64,000 nucleotides of DNA, from positions 2,976,001 through 3,040,000 of the forward strand of contig NZ_CP107917.1 in NCBI RefSeq assembly GCF_036014175.1. The letters are read 5' to 3'. This DNA comes from Streptomyces sp. NBC_00443 (GTDB taxonomy: Bacteria > Actinomycetota > Actinomycetes > Streptomycetales > Streptomycetaceae). Each line of letters starts with the position of its first letter. The stretch's first letter is position 1. A program made the position numbers and the translations under genes. Below are positions 28,810 to 37,132 of this stretch, piece after piece. The notes beneath the pieces are model-generated. The model worked only from the letters and a program-made list of their open reading frames with translations, did no database searches and was not told where the DNA came from.

Positions 28810-29619
28810 TCAGCCGGCGGCCAGCCACACCCCCCGGTCCCGGGCCATCGCATGCAGCGCCTCCACGTCCGCCGGCTTCAGTACCCCGCCCGTCCGGGCC
28901 AGCCCCGTCACCTCCGTGTCCTTCAGGACGCGGACCTCCCGGAGCGGCCCGGTGATGGTCACGTCGGACGGGGCGACCAGGGCGAGGACGGGGTGGACCT
29001 CGGCGGTGAGGGCGTGGGAGGCGCGGTCGGCGTCGGCGCGGACGCGGCGGAGCAGGGGGTGGGAGTCACGGCGGCCGAGGGTGACCATCGGGTCGGCGAC
29101 GGTCACCTTCTGCTTACGGGCGTACAGCGCGTGCAGCGCGAACAGCCCGCCGGGGCCGATCACGAGGTGATGGATGCGGTCGCCGCCGGGCAGCGGCACG
29201 GAGTGCAGCGTGTGCCAGCCCGCGCCGTCGAGCCGGTCCAGCGCCTCCCCGACCGTCTGCTCCGCCGTCAGCGCCCGCTGACGCGGGTCGGGACGGCGAA
29301 GTCGGCCGGCGGGTCCCGGGTCCCGGTCGAGGGAGACCAGAAGCGCCTCACCGGGACGGTTGGGCGCCAGGTCGTCGTCCGGATGCAGGGTCAGCCGGGC
29401 CAGCTCGGCGGGCGTGGGGACGGGGGGCGGCCCCACCGTCACCGGGCCGGTGACGAAGGGCCCGAGCGCCTCCAGCACATCCTCCCTGCGGTCGTCGCTG
29501 AGCAGGTTGATCCGGGCCGCCTCACGGTCGTACCAGGCGATGTTCCGCCCGTCCGTGAGGCAGACGTAGAGCCGCTCCTGGCCGTGTCGCCAGGTCGGTA
29601 TGACGCGCAGTCCGCTCAT
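28810..29619 (-). CDS. NERD (nuclease-related) domain protein
   Basis: This 269-residue protein has a NERD-like core in its second half: 'TVGEALDRLDGAGWHTLHSV', 'GGDRIHHLVIGPGGLFALHA', 'QKVTVADPMVTLG'. The family shares a fold with restriction-type nucleases, but its role is mostly unknown. The N-terminal 110 residues ('WRHGQERLYVCLTDGRNIAW') are an extra domain with no assigned role. The gene ends convergent with LigD. The start ATG has GGGGTGATG upstream. Confidence 0.7.
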   Translation of the reverse strand: MSGLRVIPTWRHGQERLYVCLTDGRNIAWYDREAARINLLSDDRREDVLEALGPFVTGPVTVGPPPVPTPAELARLTLHPDDDLAPNRPGEALLVSLDRDPGPAGRLRRPDPRQRALTAEQTVGEALDRLDGAGWHTLHSVPLPGGDRIHHLVIGPGGLFALHALYARKQKVTVADPMVTLGRRDSHPLLRRVRADADRASHALTAEVHPVLALVAPSDVTITGPLREVRVLKDTEVTGLARTGGVLKPADVEALHAMARDRGVWLAAG

Positions 29620-29732
29620 GCACCATCACCCCACTGACCATGGGAACAGGCGGGGTGCTGCGCGTGCAAGAACCCGGTTACCTTTGAGAGGAGTTGGGCA
29701 GACCCCCCTCGACGGGTGTTGGGGAGGCGCCG

Positions 29733-30239
29733 TTGCGTACCCGCAGGAAGCAACCCGACGTACCGGCTCCGGACAACCCGTGGAGCGAGATCGTGCCCGG
29801 CTTGTGGATGGGCGGTCACGAGTTCCGGGGGCAGTCGGGCCAGGTGGAGTTCGCCGTCGTACGGGACGAGTTCGATCTCGTACAGACTCTGCTTCGCCTG
29901 CCCGGCCACGGGCCCGATCCCGGCGTGGCGCACCATGTGTGGCCGATCCCCGACGGACCGCTGGACGGCACCCAGCTCGCGGGGGTGATACGGCTGGCCG
30001 AGGCCGCGTGCGAGGCGCTGGACGGGGGTCGCAGGGTCCTCGTCCGCTGCTACCACGGCTACAACCGCTCGGGGCTCGTCATCGCCCACGCCTTGGTGCG
30101 CCGGAGCCACTCCGCCGAGCAGGCGATCCGGCTGATACGCTCCCGCCGCTCTCCGTGGGCCCTGCACAACGAGCTGTTCGTCGACTACCTCCGCGCCGGG
30201 CTGTCGACGGCCCGGCTCCTTGAGGAGCTCGCCGAGTAA
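29733..30239 (+). CDS. Dual-specificity / tyrosine phosphatase-like protein
   Basis: This 168-residue protein carries the cysteine phosphatase loop CX5R in 'RVLVRCYHGYNRSGLVIAHA' with a preceding aspartate-rich stretch ('HHVWPIPDGPLDGTQL') that could hold the general acid. It ends 'RSPWALHNELFVDYLRA', as in dual-specificity phosphatases. TTG 29733 is chosen because GGGGAGG lies five bases upstream; TTG 29694 is an in-frame alternative without spacing to its purine tract. It may dephosphorylate proteins or small molecules. Confidence 0.75.
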   Translation: MRTRRKQPDVPAPDNPWSEIVPGLWMGGHEFRGQSGQVEFAVVRDEFDLVQTLLRLPGHGPDPGVAHHVWPIPDGPLDGTQLAGVIRLAEAACEALDGGRRVLVRCYHGYNRSGLVIAHALVRRSHSAEQAIRLIRSRRSPWALHNELFVDYLRAGLSTARLLEELAE

Positions 30240-30331
30240 CCGTTTCGCCCGTCCGCCCACCGGGTGCGCAAAAAGGACTTCCGTCCGAATAGTGTGTACG
30301 GGCCGACCACTACTCGATCCCCAGGAGAACC

Positions 30332-31084
30332 GTGCCCCGCAGCCGCCCCGCGCGCCTCGTCGTGCTCGTCGCCCTGCTGCTGGCGGCCACGACCGCCTGT
30401 GGTGACGCCGGGGAGCTCCAGGGCGCGGGCCCGACCGAGGTCGCGGTGAGCCCGGACAAGCTGTGGCCGAAACTGACACCGGCGTCCAGCCCCGCCTATG
30501 TCGTGGGCGAGGTGAACAGGGAGGTCGTGAAGGGCGTCGACCTGCCCGAGGGCGACATCCGCGACGTGCAGCCGGTGGCGGTCGTACGCCAGGAGATCGC
30601 CGCCCACCGGGACGAGTACAGCGGCAGGAACGCGATGTACCGCGAGACCGGCCGTCTGATGGCCGACTGCGACGAGGGCGCCGGGCGCGGCAAGTGCCCG
30701 GTGCTGCGGCCGTACTACCGGGATCTGACCGGCGACGGGCGACCCGAGCTGACACTGGGCTTCCGGCTGATGCCGGGCAAGACCACCGCGGTGCGCGTCT
30801 ACACCGTGGAGAAGCACCGGCTCGTGCAGGTGATGGCCTGGGACGACGCCATCAGCGGTGTCGAGCTGGCCGGACGGTCGGTGATCATACGCTCGCCGTC
30901 CGAGGTCGCCGGGTACGAGTACCGGCTGCAGTGGACCTGGGACGCGGACCAGAAGGCGATGCTGCTCACGCACGACGAGATGCTGCGCACCGGGCCGCAC
31001 CAGAAGACGCCCCGCCCCTCGCCCTCACGCTCCGCGTCGCCCTCCCTCTCCCCGTCCGCCACCCCGTCGGCGAGCACCCCATGA
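30332..31084 (+). CDS. Lipoprotein paired with a histidine kinase
   Basis: This 250-residue protein has a lipoprotein signal peptide ('RLVVLVALLLAATTACGDAG'), with lipidation expected at the cysteine near residue 24. A globular domain follows, then a Ser/Pro-rich tail (last 25 residues) made of SPS-type repeats. GTG 30332 has AGGAG four bases upstream. It ends in ATGA overlap with the histidine kinase gene. A lipoprotein that modulates a membrane sensor kinase is known from the cse system of Streptomyces, so a similar role is plausible, although the sequence itself is not recognisably CseA. Confidence 0.8.
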   Translation: MPRSRPARLVVLVALLLAATTACGDAGELQGAGPTEVAVSPDKLWPKLTPASSPAYVVGEVNREVVKGVDLPEGDIRDVQPVAVVRQEIAAHRDEYSGRNAMYRETGRLMADCDEGAGRGKCPVLRPYYRDLTGDGRPELTLGFRLMPGKTTAVRVYTVEKHRLVQVMAWDDAISGVELAGRSVIIRSPSEVAGYEYRLQWTWDADQKAMLLTHDEMLRTGPHQKTPRPSPSRSASPSLSPSATPSASTP

Positions 31085-32316
31085 GACTCGGGCTCCCCCA
31101 GTGGGCCGGCCCGCTCGCCGTCAAGGCCGCCCTCTTCATCACGGTGATGTGCTGCGCGCTCGCCGCACTGCTCGGCATCCTCGTGCACGTCTCGGTGACG
31201 AACCAGACCGTCGGCCAGGCCCGCGACCTCGCGCTGTCCCGGCTGGAGGACGCGACGACCGCGTTCGAGGCCGGGGACACCCTCCCGTCCGGCGTCGGCC
31301 TGGACCCGCCGGAGCTGCCCGAGTCCCTGCGGGAGCTGGCGGTGGCCGGGGAGCGCGCCACGATGGTCGCCGACCACCGGGGGCGCCCCACGATGTGGGC
31401 GGCGGGCCCCGCCGACGGCGAGCGGGCCCTCGCGGTCGAGGTCGACTACTCGCAGCAGGCCCGCACCATCGAGGGGCTGGACCGGGCGATCGTGTGGTCG
31501 TCGGCGCTGGCGATCGGGGCGACGGTGCTGGTGGGCGCGTTCGCGGTGACGCGGGTGACGCGCCGGCTGCACGCCACGGCCCGGGTGGCCCGGCGGATCA
31601 GCGGGGGCGACCTGGACGCCCGGGTCGACGATCCCCGTACGAAGGATCCGACCCGCCCGCAGGACGAGGTGGCCTCCGTTGCCGCCGCCCTCGACTCCAT
31701 GGCGTCCTCGCTGCAGGGCAAGCTGCTCGCCGAGCAGCGCTTCACGGCGGACGTGGCACACGAGCTGCGCACGCCCCTGACCGGACTGCACGCCGCGGCC
31801 GAGCTGCTCCCGGCGGGGCGCCCGACCGAGTTGGTGCAGGACCGGGTGGCGGCGCTGCGCACGCTGACCGAGGATCTGCTGGAGATCTCGCGGCTGGACA
31901 GCGGACGTGAGCGGTCGGAGCTGGACACCGAGCCGCTGGGGGCGCTGGCCGAGCGGGTGGTGCGGGCGTCCGGGACCGGGACCGAGGTCGTCGTCGTACG
32001 GGACGCCGTGGTGGAGACCGACCGGCGGCGGCTGGAGCGGGTGTTGGGGAATCTGGTGGCGAACGCGCACAAGCACGGGCGCGGGCCGGTCGTCCTGACG
32101 GTGGACGGGCCCGTGGTGACCGTGCGGGACCACGGCGTGGGCTATCCGGAGTACCTCGTCGCGCACGGGCCGCAGCGGTTCCGTACGGAGGGGGGCTCCA
32201 AGGGGCACGGACTCGGGCTGACCATCGCGTTGGGGCAGGCGGAGGTGCTGGGCGCGCGGCTGACGTTCACCAATTCGGCGGACGGCGGAGCCGTTGCGAC
32301 GCTGACGCTCCGCTAG
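31081..32316 (+). CDS. Membrane sensor histidine kinase without adjacent response regulator
   Basis: This is a 411-residue protein. There are two transmembrane helices (about 15-42 and 140-162) around a roughly 100-residue extracellular sensor, then a HAMP segment ('RRLHATARVARRISGGDLDA'). The H box is 'DVAHELRTPLTGLHAA' (H227), the N box 'NLVANAHKHG', and the G boxes 'DHGVGY' and 'GHGLGLTIALGQAEVLGA'. It is coupled to the lipoprotein gene by ATGA. No response regulator gene is adjacent, so its partner lies elsewhere. FtsW and PBP genes follow on the same strand after 104 bases, which hints at an envelope-related role. Confidence 0.9.
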   Translation: MRLGLPQWAGPLAVKAALFITVMCCALAALLGILVHVSVTNQTVGQARDLALSRLEDATTAFEAGDTLPSGVGLDPPELPESLRELAVAGERATMVADHRGRPTMWAAGPADGERALAVEVDYSQQARTIEGLDRAIVWSSALAIGATVLVGAFAVTRVTRRLHATARVARRISGGDLDARVDDPRTKDPTRPQDEVASVAAALDSMASSLQGKLLAEQRFTADVAHELRTPLTGLHAAAELLPAGRPTELVQDRVAALRTLTEDLLEISRLDSGRERSELDTEPLGALAERVVRASGTGTEVVVVRDAVVETDRRRLERVLGNLVANAHKHGRGPVVLTVDGPVVTVRDHGVGYPEYLVAHGPQRFRTEGGSKGHGLGLTIALGQAEVLGARLTFTNSADGGAVATLTLR

Positions 32317-32420
32317 GAGCGATCGCGGACAGGGCGCCCCTCCTCGCTCCATCGGCCCCAAGCCACGCTGGTGCGGAGCCGTAAGGCACACAAGACGGAC
32401 TAATTGGGTAAGTTCCGGAC

Positions 32421-33839
32421 ATGACCAAGGCCGGAACCACCCTGGTGGCAGCGGACGCGCCCGCTCCCGCCGCACGCCTCCCCCGGCGCCGTGGCATCGA
32501 ACTGGCCCTCATCGTCGTGGCGGTCCTGCTCTCCGTGTACGGCTACTGCGCGGTCGGCCTCGCCAAGAACGGCACCGTCCCGCCCGGCGCCGCCGGCTAC
32601 GGGGCCGGGCTCGGCGTACTCGCGCTGGTCGCGCATCTGGCGGTGCGCCTGCGCGCCCCCTGCGCCGACCCGCTGCTGCTGCCGATCGGCGTACTGCTCA
32701 ACGGCCTCGGTCTGGTCCTGATCTACCGGCTCGACCTGGAGACACCGAACGACCGGGCGGCCCCCGCCCAACTCGTGTGGTCCACGCTGGGGGTGGCCCT
32801 GTTCATCGTGGTCGTCCTCCTGCTGCGCGACCACCGCGTGCTCCAGCGCTACTCCTACGTGTGTGTCGTGGCCGCGCTCGTTCTCCTGACCCTGCCGATC
32901 TTCTTCCCGGCCGTGAACGGCGCCCGCATCTGGATCCGGATCGCCGGATTCTCCATCCAGCCCGGCGAGTTCGCCAAGGTGCTGCTCGCGGTGTTCTTCG
33001 CGGCGTACCTGGCCGCCAACCGCAGCGCGCTGGCATACACGGGCCGCCGTGTCTTCGGCGTCAACCGGCTCCAACTGCCCACCGGGCGCGTCCTCGGCCC
33101 GATCGTCGCCATCTGGCTGCTGAGCGTGGGCGTCCTGGTCCTCGAACGCGACCTGGGCACCTCGCTGTTGTTCTTCGGCCTGTTCGTGGTCCTTCTCTAC
33201 GTCGCCACCGGCCGCACCGGCTGGATCGCACTCGGCCTGCTCCTCGCGGCGCTCGGTGCGGTGGCCGTCGGACAGTTGGAGCCGCATGTGCACGGCAGGG
33301 TCGAGGACTGGCAGCATCCGTTCGCGTCGATCGAGGCGGGCGAGGGCCCGAACCAGCTGTCCCAGTCGCTGTTCGCCTTCGCGGCGGGCGGCATGCTCGG
33401 CACCGGACTGGGCCTCGGCCACTCGATCCTGATCGGCTTCGCCACCAAGTCCGACTTCATCCTGGCGACGGCCGGGGAGGAGCTGGGCCTGGCGGGCCTG
33501 TCCGCGATCTTCCTCCTCTACGGCCTGCTGGTGGAGCGCGGCTACCGGGCGGGCCTCGCCCTGCGCGACCCCTTCGGCCGCCTCCTCGCGGTGGGGCTCG
33601 CCTCGATCGTGGCGCTCCAGGTGTTCGTGATCGCCGGCGGGGTGACGGGCCTGATCCCGCTGACCGGCATGGCGATGCCGTTCCTGGCGCAGGGTGGCTC
33701 GTCGGTGGTCACCAACTGGGCGATCGTGGCGCTGCTGATCCGGCTGAGCGACCGGGCACGCAGTCGCCTCGGCGTCCCCAGGAGCGAGGAGGCCCCCGTG
33801 CCGACGGAACCCGACGCCACCGCGGAGGCCGCCCGATGA
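32421..33839 (+). CDS. FtsW/RodA/SpoVE-family peptidoglycan glycosyltransferase
   Basis: This 472-residue multipass SEDS protein has at least nine hydrophobic helices and family motifs such as 'NGARIWIRIAGFSIQPGEFA', 'ERDLGTSLLFFGLFVVLLYV', and the C-terminal 'TGMAMPFLAQGGSSVVTNW'. SEDS proteins polymerise glycan strands with a cognate class B PBP, here encoded by the overlapping next gene. It has an N-terminal Ala/Pro-rich cytoplasmic extension and a short acidic tail. Streptomyces has several SEDS/PBP pairs, and the sequence alone does not say which cell-wall task this one has. Confidence 0.93.
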   Translation: MTKAGTTLVAADAPAPAARLPRRRGIELALIVVAVLLSVYGYCAVGLAKNGTVPPGAAGYGAGLGVLALVAHLAVRLRAPCADPLLLPIGVLLNGLGLVLIYRLDLETPNDRAAPAQLVWSTLGVALFIVVVLLLRDHRVLQRYSYVCVVAALVLLTLPIFFPAVNGARIWIRIAGFSIQPGEFAKVLLAVFFAAYLAANRSALAYTGRRVFGVNRLQLPTGRVLGPIVAIWLLSVGVLVLERDLGTSLLFFGLFVVLLYVATGRTGWIALGLLLAALGAVAVGQLEPHVHGRVEDWQHPFASIEAGEGPNQLSQSLFAFAAGGMLGTGLGLGHSILIGFATKSDFILATAGEELGLAGLSAIFLLYGLLVERGYRAGLALRDPFGRLLAVGLASIVALQVFVIAGGVTGLIPLTGMAMPFLAQGGSSVVTNWAIVALLIRLSDRARSRLGVPRSEEAPVPTEPDATAEAAR

Positions 33840-35314
33840 CCCGGCACATCCGCCACGCCGCCTTCTTCTGCGCGCTGCTGCTGATCGCGCTGCTCGTGAA
33901 CGCCGCCCGCATCCAGGTCTTCGAGGCGCCGTCCTACGACGACAACATCGCCAACCGCCGCACCACGATCGCCCGTTACGGGCAGCCGCGCGGCGACATC
34001 CTGGTCGACGGCACACCGGTCACCGGCTCCCGGGACACCGGCGAGCACCTCCGCTACGAACGGACGTACGCGAACGGCCCGATGTACGCCCCCGTCACCG
34101 GCTTCGCGTCGCAGGTGTACGGCACGACCCTGCTGGAGCACACCGAGGACGGCGTCCTGTCGGGCACGAACCCGCTGCTGACGCCGTTCCCGCTGTGGAA
34201 CGGCGTGGCCATCCGCGACCGCAACCCCGGCGGCGACGTCGTCACCACACTCCGCAAGGCGGCGCAGGAGGCGGCGTACGAGGGACTCGCCGGCCGCAAG
34301 GGCGCGGTGGCGGCCATCGAGCCGTCGACGGGCCGCATCCTGGCCCTGGTGTCCGCCCCGTCGTACGACCCATCCGTCCTGTCCGGGAACCGCTCGGCGG
34401 TGGCCAGGTCCTGGTCGACCCTGAACCGCGACGCCGACAAGCCGATGCTCAACCGGGCGGTGCGCAAGACGTATCCGCCGGGGTCGACCTTCAAGGTGAT
34501 GACGGCAGCGGCGGCCCTGGACTCGGGCGTGGTCGAGGATCTGGACGACCGCACCGACTCCCCGGAGCCGTACACCCTCCCGGGCACCAGGACCTCGCTC
34601 ACGAACGAGTCCAAGGGCTGCAGGAACGCACCGCTGCGCAAGGCCTTCGAGTGGTCGTGCAACACGGTGTTCGCCAAGCTGGGCGTCAAGGTCGGAGTGG
34701 ACCGGATGGCGGCGACCGCGGGGGCCTTCGGCTTCAACGACCCGAACCTCAAGATCCCCTACTCGGTCGCCGAGAGCACCTTCGACACCAAGGTGGACAA
34801 GGCCCAGCTCGCCCTGTCGTCGATCGGCCAGTACAACACCCGCGCGACACCCCTGCAGATGGCGATGGTCGCGGCGGCCGTGGCGAACGGCGGCCAGGTA
34901 CGGTCGCCGTACCTGGTGGAACGCACGACCAGGGCGGGCGGCTCCACGGTCTCGACGGCCGGATCACGCCCGATGCGGCAGGCCATGCGCCCGTCGACCG
35001 CCGTCCTCCTCAAGGAACTCATGGTGGACGTGGTACGCGAGGGCAGCGGCACGAACGCCTGGATCCCCGGCGCGACGGTGGGCGGCAAGACCGGCACGGC
35101 CCAGCACGGCCTGGGCAACTCCGGCACGCCGTACGCCTGGTTCGTCTCCTGGGCGCAGGGCGACACCGACCTGGAGCCCAAGGTCGCCGTCGCCGTGGTG
35201 GTGGAGGACGCGGACGCCGACCGGGGCGAGATCAGCGGCGGCGGGGACGCGGCGCCGATCGCGCGGGCGGTGATGGAGGCGGTACTGAAATCCCCCTCAC
35301 CGCAGGACAGTTGA
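33836..35314 (+). CDS. Class B penicillin-binding protein (transpeptidase)
   Basis: This is a 492-residue protein. It has one N-terminal transmembrane anchor ('AAFFCALLLIALLVNAARIQ') and a short PBP-dimerisation-like region. The transpeptidase domain has all three active-site motifs: S217 in STFK, SCN at 274-276 and K418-T-G. ATG 33836 overlaps the FtsW-like stop by ATGA. It cross-links peptidoglycan together with the adjacent SEDS protein. The N-terminal part is shorter than in FtsI proteins and resembles the PbpA type. Confidence 0.95.
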   Translation: MTRHIRHAAFFCALLLIALLVNAARIQVFEAPSYDDNIANRRTTIARYGQPRGDILVDGTPVTGSRDTGEHLRYERTYANGPMYAPVTGFASQVYGTTLLEHTEDGVLSGTNPLLTPFPLWNGVAIRDRNPGGDVVTTLRKAAQEAAYEGLAGRKGAVAAIEPSTGRILALVSAPSYDPSVLSGNRSAVARSWSTLNRDADKPMLNRAVRKTYPPGSTFKVMTAAAALDSGVVEDLDDRTDSPEPYTLPGTRTSLTNESKGCRNAPLRKAFEWSCNTVFAKLGVKVGVDRMAATAGAFGFNDPNLKIPYSVAESTFDTKVDKAQLALSSIGQYNTRATPLQMAMVAAAVANGGQVRSPYLVERTTRAGGSTVSTAGSRPMRQAMRPSTAVLLKELMVDVVREGSGTNAWIPGATVGGKTGTAQHGLGNSGTPYAWFVSWAQGDTDLEPKVAVAVVVEDADADRGEISGGGDAAPIARAVMEAVLKSPSPQDS

Positions 35315-35385
35315 CGCAGGCGACCGTGCCCACGTACTGAGACACCCCCTGCAACCCCGGCGCCGCCCGACCTATCGTTCGGCCC

Positions 35386-35904
35386 ATGACGACATCAGCC
35401 GTGCAGGAAGCCGCCTACGAACTCGCCCAGGTCAACATCGCCCGCCTCAAGGCCCCGCTGGACTCACCGCAGTTGAAGGACTTCGTCGACAGCCTCGACC
35501 CGGTGAACGCCGATGCCGACGCCGCCGACGGTTTCGTGTGGCGGCTGGAGGGCGACGCGGGCGACGCGACGGACGTGAGCGTCTTCGGCGACGACTGGCT
35601 GATCATCAACATGTCGGTGTGGCGGGACACGAACGCCCTGACCGCGTACATGTACCAGGGCCGCCACCGCGAGATGCTGGCCCGCCGCCGCGAGTGGTTC
35701 GACAAGGTGCAGGAGGCGATGGTGACCCTCTGGTGGGTCCCCGCGGGCCACCGCCCGACGGTCGCGGAGGCCGAGTCCCGGCTTCTGCACCTGCGCACGA
35801 ACGGCCCGACCCCCTACGCCTTCACCCTGCGCACGTCGTTCCCGCCGCAGGGGGCGAAGCCGCTGCTCGGCGAGGTGCCGGACGGCCTGGGCTGCTCGGT
35901 CTAG
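35386..35904 (+). CDS. DUF3291 domain protein
   Basis: This 172-residue protein with 'YELAQVNIARLKAPLDSPQL', 'SVWRDTNALTAYMYQGRHRE' and 'VTLWWVPAGHRPTVAEAESR' matches DUF3291, a ferredoxin-like fold related to small monooxygenase-like proteins of unknown role. TATCGT about ten bases before the ATG looks like a -10 box, so the transcript may be nearly leaderless. Its stop codon overlaps the stop of the small leftward gene at 35901. Confidence 0.85.
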   Translation: MTTSAVQEAAYELAQVNIARLKAPLDSPQLKDFVDSLDPVNADADAADGFVWRLEGDAGDATDVSVFGDDWLIINMSVWRDTNALTAYMYQGRHREMLARRREWFDKVQEAMVTLWWVPAGHRPTVAEAESRLLHLRTNGPTPYAFTLRTSFPPQGAKPLLGEVPDGLGCSV

Positions 35905-36090
35905 GAGGGGCCGGTCGGACCGGTCTCCGCCCCCGCCTCGATCGCGTCCTCGACCTCCGCCACCCGCTCCCGCTCCTCCGCCGCGAACCGCTCGGCGTCG
36001 AGCTTCTCGGCGATCTCCTCGTCCTGAGCCATCAGCAGGTCCAGATTCGAGTCCCCCATCTCGAACACCCCCATGTCCACATAGGCCTGG
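35901..36090 (-). pseudogene. 3' fragment of a small conserved gene cut by the insertion element
   Basis: The reverse strand encodes an acidic, helical C-terminus: 'AYVDMGVFEMGDSNLDLLMA' followed by an Asp/Glu-rich stretch, ending 'AETGPTGPS'. Its high charge and codon use look coding. The frame loses protein-like character at the right end of the IS200/IS605-like element (about 36091). GTG 36078-36080 could still start a 59-residue product, so this may instead be an intact small gene with the element just upstream. No function is recognised. Confidence 0.45.
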
Positions 36091-36097
36091 TCAACTA

Positions 36098-36117
36098 CCC
36101 GCCGCTAAAGCGACGGG
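36098..36117 (-). ncRNA. Right-end hairpin, candidate remnant of the TnpB guide RNA (omega RNA) scaffold
   Basis: CCCGCCGC-TAAA-GCGACGGG folds with one mismatch and overlaps the end of tnpB. In live elements of this group the guide RNA covers the 3' end of tnpB and the right-end structure, and the guide is the flanking host sequence. Here the flank would be the small gene at 35901. Since tnpB is broken, activity is unlikely. Confidence 0.35.
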
Positions 36118-36869
36118 CTTGCACAGCGGGTGCCACTGGCTGTGGTACTGCGCTTGCATCCTGTCCCACGCCCAGGTTTGCGGGGTGGATCTGGGGCGGT
36201 TGACTGCGCCCCGCGTCGCCACAACTCTTCCGCGCGAGCACGGATGTTGCGGGAGCCGTTGCGGTCTGCGTGATCAACGAATCCGCAGGACCGGCACGCG
36301 AACCAGGCTTGCGAGACCCGGTTCGCCTTGTCGATGTGGCCGCATTCGGCGCAGGTGCGGGAGGTGTACGCCGGGTCGACGTACACCAGGGGCACTCCCG
36401 CCTTGCCGGCCTTGTAGGCGATGAACGCTCCGAGCTGGGCGAAGCTCCAGCTGGAGTGAGTGGCCCGTGGGGGCTTGCGAAGCCGTACCCGCTCGCGGAT
36501 CCCTGTCAGGTCTTCCAGGGCGATTCCGCGACCGGTGCGTTCCGCCTCGGCCACCACATGTTTCGCGATCTTGTGGTTGATGTCCTTGGCCCGCCGCGCT
36601 TCCGGTTCAGGGCCCGCCCGGCCATGACCTGACCGTACGCGTCACAGGTCTTCTTGATGACGTGCTGAGCGGCCTGCGCGCTCAGAGCCCACCGCTGCTT
36701 GACCTCGGCAGGTGTGCTCGCGCAGCGCGAAATTCCGCTTCACATCCTTCTCGAACGCCACCCGGGACACCCAGGAAGCCGCCTCGTTGCAGGCACGCAT
36801 GGTCGCCTCAAGTGCCGCCGCCTGCACGGGCGTCGGCAACAGCTTGACCTGTACCACCAGCTTCTTGAC
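36105..36869 (-). pseudogene. tnpB: Decayed tnpB (RNA-guided nuclease of IS200/IS605 elements)
   Basis: The N-terminal part ('VVQVKLLPTPVQAAALEATM', 'FEKDVKRNFALREHT') is followed by a frameshift. In the next frame the sequence reads 'EVKQRWALSAQAAQHVIKKT', then jumps to 'GQVMAGRALN' and to 'RRAKDINHKIAKHVVAEAER'. The C-terminal part is clean: 'GIALEDLTGIRERVRLRKP', the zinc ribbon 'CAECGH...CRSCGF' and 'DHADRNGSRNIRA'. Relative to full-length TnpB, the RuvC-I aspartate region and about 150 residues are missing, so the nuclease must be dead. Confidence 0.8.
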
Positions 36870-37102
36870 ACCCCACCTTACGAGCGCGACCGCACAGGCG
36901 GACGACTTCCGCACACCCGCCCCACTTTCCAGCGACGAGCCGTCCAGGCGTTCGATGTCGCCCCGGGCTCTCCTCGCCCCCAGTTACAGCGACGCCCCGC
37001 ATCGCCCGCGCCGACCGTCGGCACCCACCACGCGCGGTCAACAAGTCCTGCGCAAGGGATTGACGAGCTTGCTGACAGGCAGTCTCATAACAGTCGGACG
37101 AC

Positions 37103-37117
37103 GTACCCCCGGGTAAC
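37103..37117. promoter_or_regulatory. Palindromic operator-like site before the diiron oxygenase gene
   Basis: GTACCCCCGGGTAAC is an imperfect palindrome (GT-ACCC / GGGT-AC) ending 15 bases before the ATG at 37133 and overlapping the leader. A TetR-type regulator is encoded next to the oxygenase (38349), so this could be its binding site. A TTGACG at 37060-37065 may belong to the promoter, but its spacing to a -10 box is poor. The 260 bases between the element and this gene show no coding frame. Confidence 0.4.
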
Positions 37118-37132
37118 AGAGGTGAGAGACCG

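Larger units (their letters stand above)
36091..36880 (-). mobile_element. IS200/IS605-group element remnant (tnpB only)
   Basis: The element runs leftward. Its right end is marked by the hairpin at 36098-36117 and the terminal sequence GGGTAGTTGAC, typical of tnpB-only elements. Inside is a decayed tnpB. No tnpA (Y1 transposase) is present. The other end could not be located and is placed only approximately just upstream of the tnpB start. Confidence 0.6.

Noticed and set aside
31009..31081. Short CCG/TCC-rich repeats at the end of the lipoprotein gene
   Set aside because: They encode a Ser/Pro-rich C-terminal tail in frame and show no independent structure.
36871..37060. Several open frames between the tnpB remnant and the diiron oxygenase
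   Set aside because: They are Arg/Pro-rich, overlap each other on both strands and have no start signals or family resemblance.
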